Below, in pieces: positions 32,345 to 33,634 of a stretch of DNA of 33,634 nt. The position numbers were made by a program, and so were the translations under genes. Position 1 is the first letter of the stretch. Each line of letters begins with the position of its first letter. This DNA is from Deltaproteobacteria bacterium. GTDB lineage: Bacteria; Desulfobacterota; Desulfuromonadia; Geobacterales; Geobacteraceae. Below the pieces are notes generated by a model. The model had not been told where the DNA came from, ran no database searches, and worked only from the letters and a program-made list of their open reading frames with translations. Location of the stretch: positions 1-33,634 of the forward strand of contig JAJZUC010000027.1 of NCBI GenBank assembly GCA_021847245.1. The letters are read 5' to 3'.

Positions 32345-33634
32345 ATGAAGGAAATCCTTTCCGGCAACGAAGCCATCGCAAGGGGTGCTTTCGAGGCGGG
32401 TGTCAAAGTTGCCAGCGCCTATCCGGGCACCCCGTCCACCGAAATCCTCGAAACCATCGTCAACTACAAGGAAATCGACGCCTCCTGGGCACCGAACGAG
32501 AAAGTCGCCCTCGAAGTGGCCATCGGCGCCTCCTTCGGCGGCGGGCGAGCCATCGCCTGCATGAAACACGTCGGGGTGAACGTGGCGGCGGATCCGCTCT
32601 TCACCCTCTCCTACACCGGAATCGGTGGGGGACTGGTGCTGATAACCGCCGATGATCCGGAGATGCATTCGTCCCAGAACGAGCAGGACAACCGCAACTA
32701 TGCGAAGTTCGCCAAGGTTCCGATGCTGGAGCCTTCGGATTCCCGGGAATGCAAGGAGTTCACCCGTCTCGCCTTTGAGCTCTCCGAGCGGTTCGATACG
32801 CCGGTGATGCTCCGCACCACCACCCGCATCTCCCACAGCAAGTCGATCGTGACGCTGGATGAGCCGGTGACCGGTCTCCCCGCCCCGAAGCTGGTGAAAA
32901 ACGCCGCCAAGCTTGTCATGTTGCCGGGGAACGCCCGGGTGCGCCACCCCCTGGTCGAGGAGCGGACCGCCGCCCTTGCCGAGTACGGATGTAGTGCCCC
33001 GTTCAACCGGATCGAGATGCGCGATGCCGGGATAGGCGTCATCACGGCCGGCGTCTCCTACCAATATGTGCGGGAAGTGCTGCCGAACGCCTCGGTTCTC
33101 AAACTCGGAATGATCCACCCGCTCCCGATGCAGATGATAAGAGAGTTTGCCGCCCAGGTTGATCAGCTCTACGTCGTGGAAGAGCTCGATCCGTTCATCG
33201 AGGATCAGGTGCGCGCTGCCGGCCTTCAGGTCCTCGGGAAGGAGATCATCCCCCTCTGCGGCGAGCTGACGCCAGGGAGGCTCAGGAAGGCGTTCGGCAT
33301 CCCTGCAGCCGTCCAGGCCACCGTCGAAAAGCTTCCGGGGAGGCCGCCGAACATGTGCCCCGGCTGTCCGCACCGGGGGGTCTTCTACTCCCTCAACCAG
33401 CTCAAGGCCTACGTCACGGGGGACATCGGCTGCTATACCCTCGGCTTCATGCCCCCCCTGAACGCCATGGACACCTGCGTCTGCATGGGGGCGAGCATCA
33501 GCACCGCCAGCGGCATCGTCCGGGTCCTCGGCGATGACGAGAAGAAGAAGGTGGTGGCTGTCATCGGCGATTCCACCTTCCTCCATACCGGCATCAACAG
33601 CCTCATGGAAATGGCGTACAACCAGTCGCCGGCG
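32345..33634 (+). CDS. iorA: indolepyruvate:ferredoxin oxidoreductase, alpha subunit (partial, 3' end off window)
   Basis: IorA with IorB oxidatively decarboxylates aryl 2-oxo acids to aryl-CoA, reducing ferredoxin. The visible 430 residues start MKEILSGNEAIARGAFEAG and include SAYPGTPSTEI (pyruvate-ferredoxin oxidoreductase domain), TADDPEMHSSQNEQDNRNY typical of IorA, the NMCPGCPHRG entry to the thiamine diphosphate domain and GDSTFLHTGINSL around the ThDP site. The C-terminal ferredoxin-like 4Fe-4S domain lies beyond the edge. AGGGA lies about 11 bases before the ATG. It has its own promoter and a leader hairpin. Confidence 0.95.
   Translation, partial: MKEILSGNEAIARGAFEAGVKVASAYPGTPSTEILETIVNYKEIDASWAPNEKVALEVAIGASFGGGRAIACMKHVGVNVAADPLFTLSYTGIGGGLVLITADDPEMHSSQNEQDNRNYAKFAKVPMLEPSDSRECKEFTRLAFELSERFDTPVMLRTTTRISHSKSIVTLDEPVTGLPAPKLVKNAAKLVMLPGNARVRHPLVEERTAALAEYGCSAPFNRIEMRDAGIGVITAGVSYQYVREVLPNASVLKLGMIHPLPMQMIREFAAQVDQLYVVEELDPFIEDQVRAAGLQVLGKEIIPLCGELTPGRLRKAFGIPAAVQATVEKLPGRPPNMCPGCPHRGVFYSLNQLKAYVTGDIGCYTLGFMPPLNAMDTCVCMGASISTASGIVRVLGDDEKKKVVAVIGDSTFLHTGINSLMEMAYNQSPA

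Noticed and set aside
32321-33586. Long minus-strand open frame opposite iorA
   Set aside because: It mirrors the codon pattern of iorA, whose plus-strand translation is clearly recognisable and runs off the window.

Overview
The window looks like about 33.6 kb of core chromosome from a Geobacter-type bacterium (Desulfuromonadales/Geobacterales). The evidence is the high-GC coding sequence, a secreted triheme c7 cytochrome that matches PpcE/PpcA in length, heme motifs and distal histidines, a second small secreted c-type cytochrome, an indolepyruvate:ferredoxin oxidoreductase, and a gene order (purM-purN next to a ppcE-type gene; rimI-pyrK-pyrD; kamA-epmA-efp-infA) that I recall from Geobacter sulfurreducens. 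That recollection was not checked by a search. I see no insertion sequence, prophage, CRISPR array, tRNA or rRNA.

Layout. 1-63 is the tail of an unidentified gene. 260-2332 is a membrane sensor histidine kinase. 2459-3229 is a metallo-beta-lactamase-fold hydrolase with its own promoter and terminator. 3294-11498 is a tightly packed nucleotide block (purB, an mscS-type channel, purL with fused PurS-like repeats, purQ, purF, pyrE) closed by a strong intrinsic terminator. 11561-12649 holds two small metal-binding proteins (CxxxCxxCC and zinc-ribbon). On the minus strand, purM, purN and a ppcE-type cytochrome (14795 down to 12742) follow a near-consensus sigma70 promoter. 14918-17145 is rimI-pyrK-pyrD.

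17223-19755 is an EF-P modification module: a KamA/EpmB radical SAM enzyme on the plus strand converges on epmA and efp on the minus strand. A ~350-nt gap and infA follow. Divergent from infA are a class III aminotransferase and a coupled cyclic-2,3-diphosphoglycerate-synthetase-like P-loop protein (20443-23057), then a small unknown protein, an RlmD/TrmA-type RNA methyltransferase, a TPR protein with a His/Cys-rich insert, and an HU-type protein. 26432-29241 encodes envelope proteins (OmpA-family protein, a degenerate OmpA-like secreted protein, a lipoprotein). 29263-31856 is a Na/Pi cotransporter-PhoU protein coupled to a Ppx/GppA phosphatase. A monoheme cytochrome and iorA (running off the end) diverge from a regulatory region at 32149-32344.

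How the parts fit: between them the plus- and minus-strand blocks supply six purine genes (purB, F, L, M, N, Q) and three pyrimidine genes (pyrD, E, K). KamA/EpmB would make (R)-beta-lysine, which EpmA attaches to Lys32 of EF-P. The cytochromes fit periplasmic electron transfer in a metal-respiring anaerobe. The observations I rate highest are the fully conserved lysine-aminomutase active site in the EF-P module, the aminotransferase/cDPGS-like pair of unknown function, the PurS-PurS-PurL fusion, and a composite DNA motif shared by the efp and iorA/cytochrome regulatory regions.
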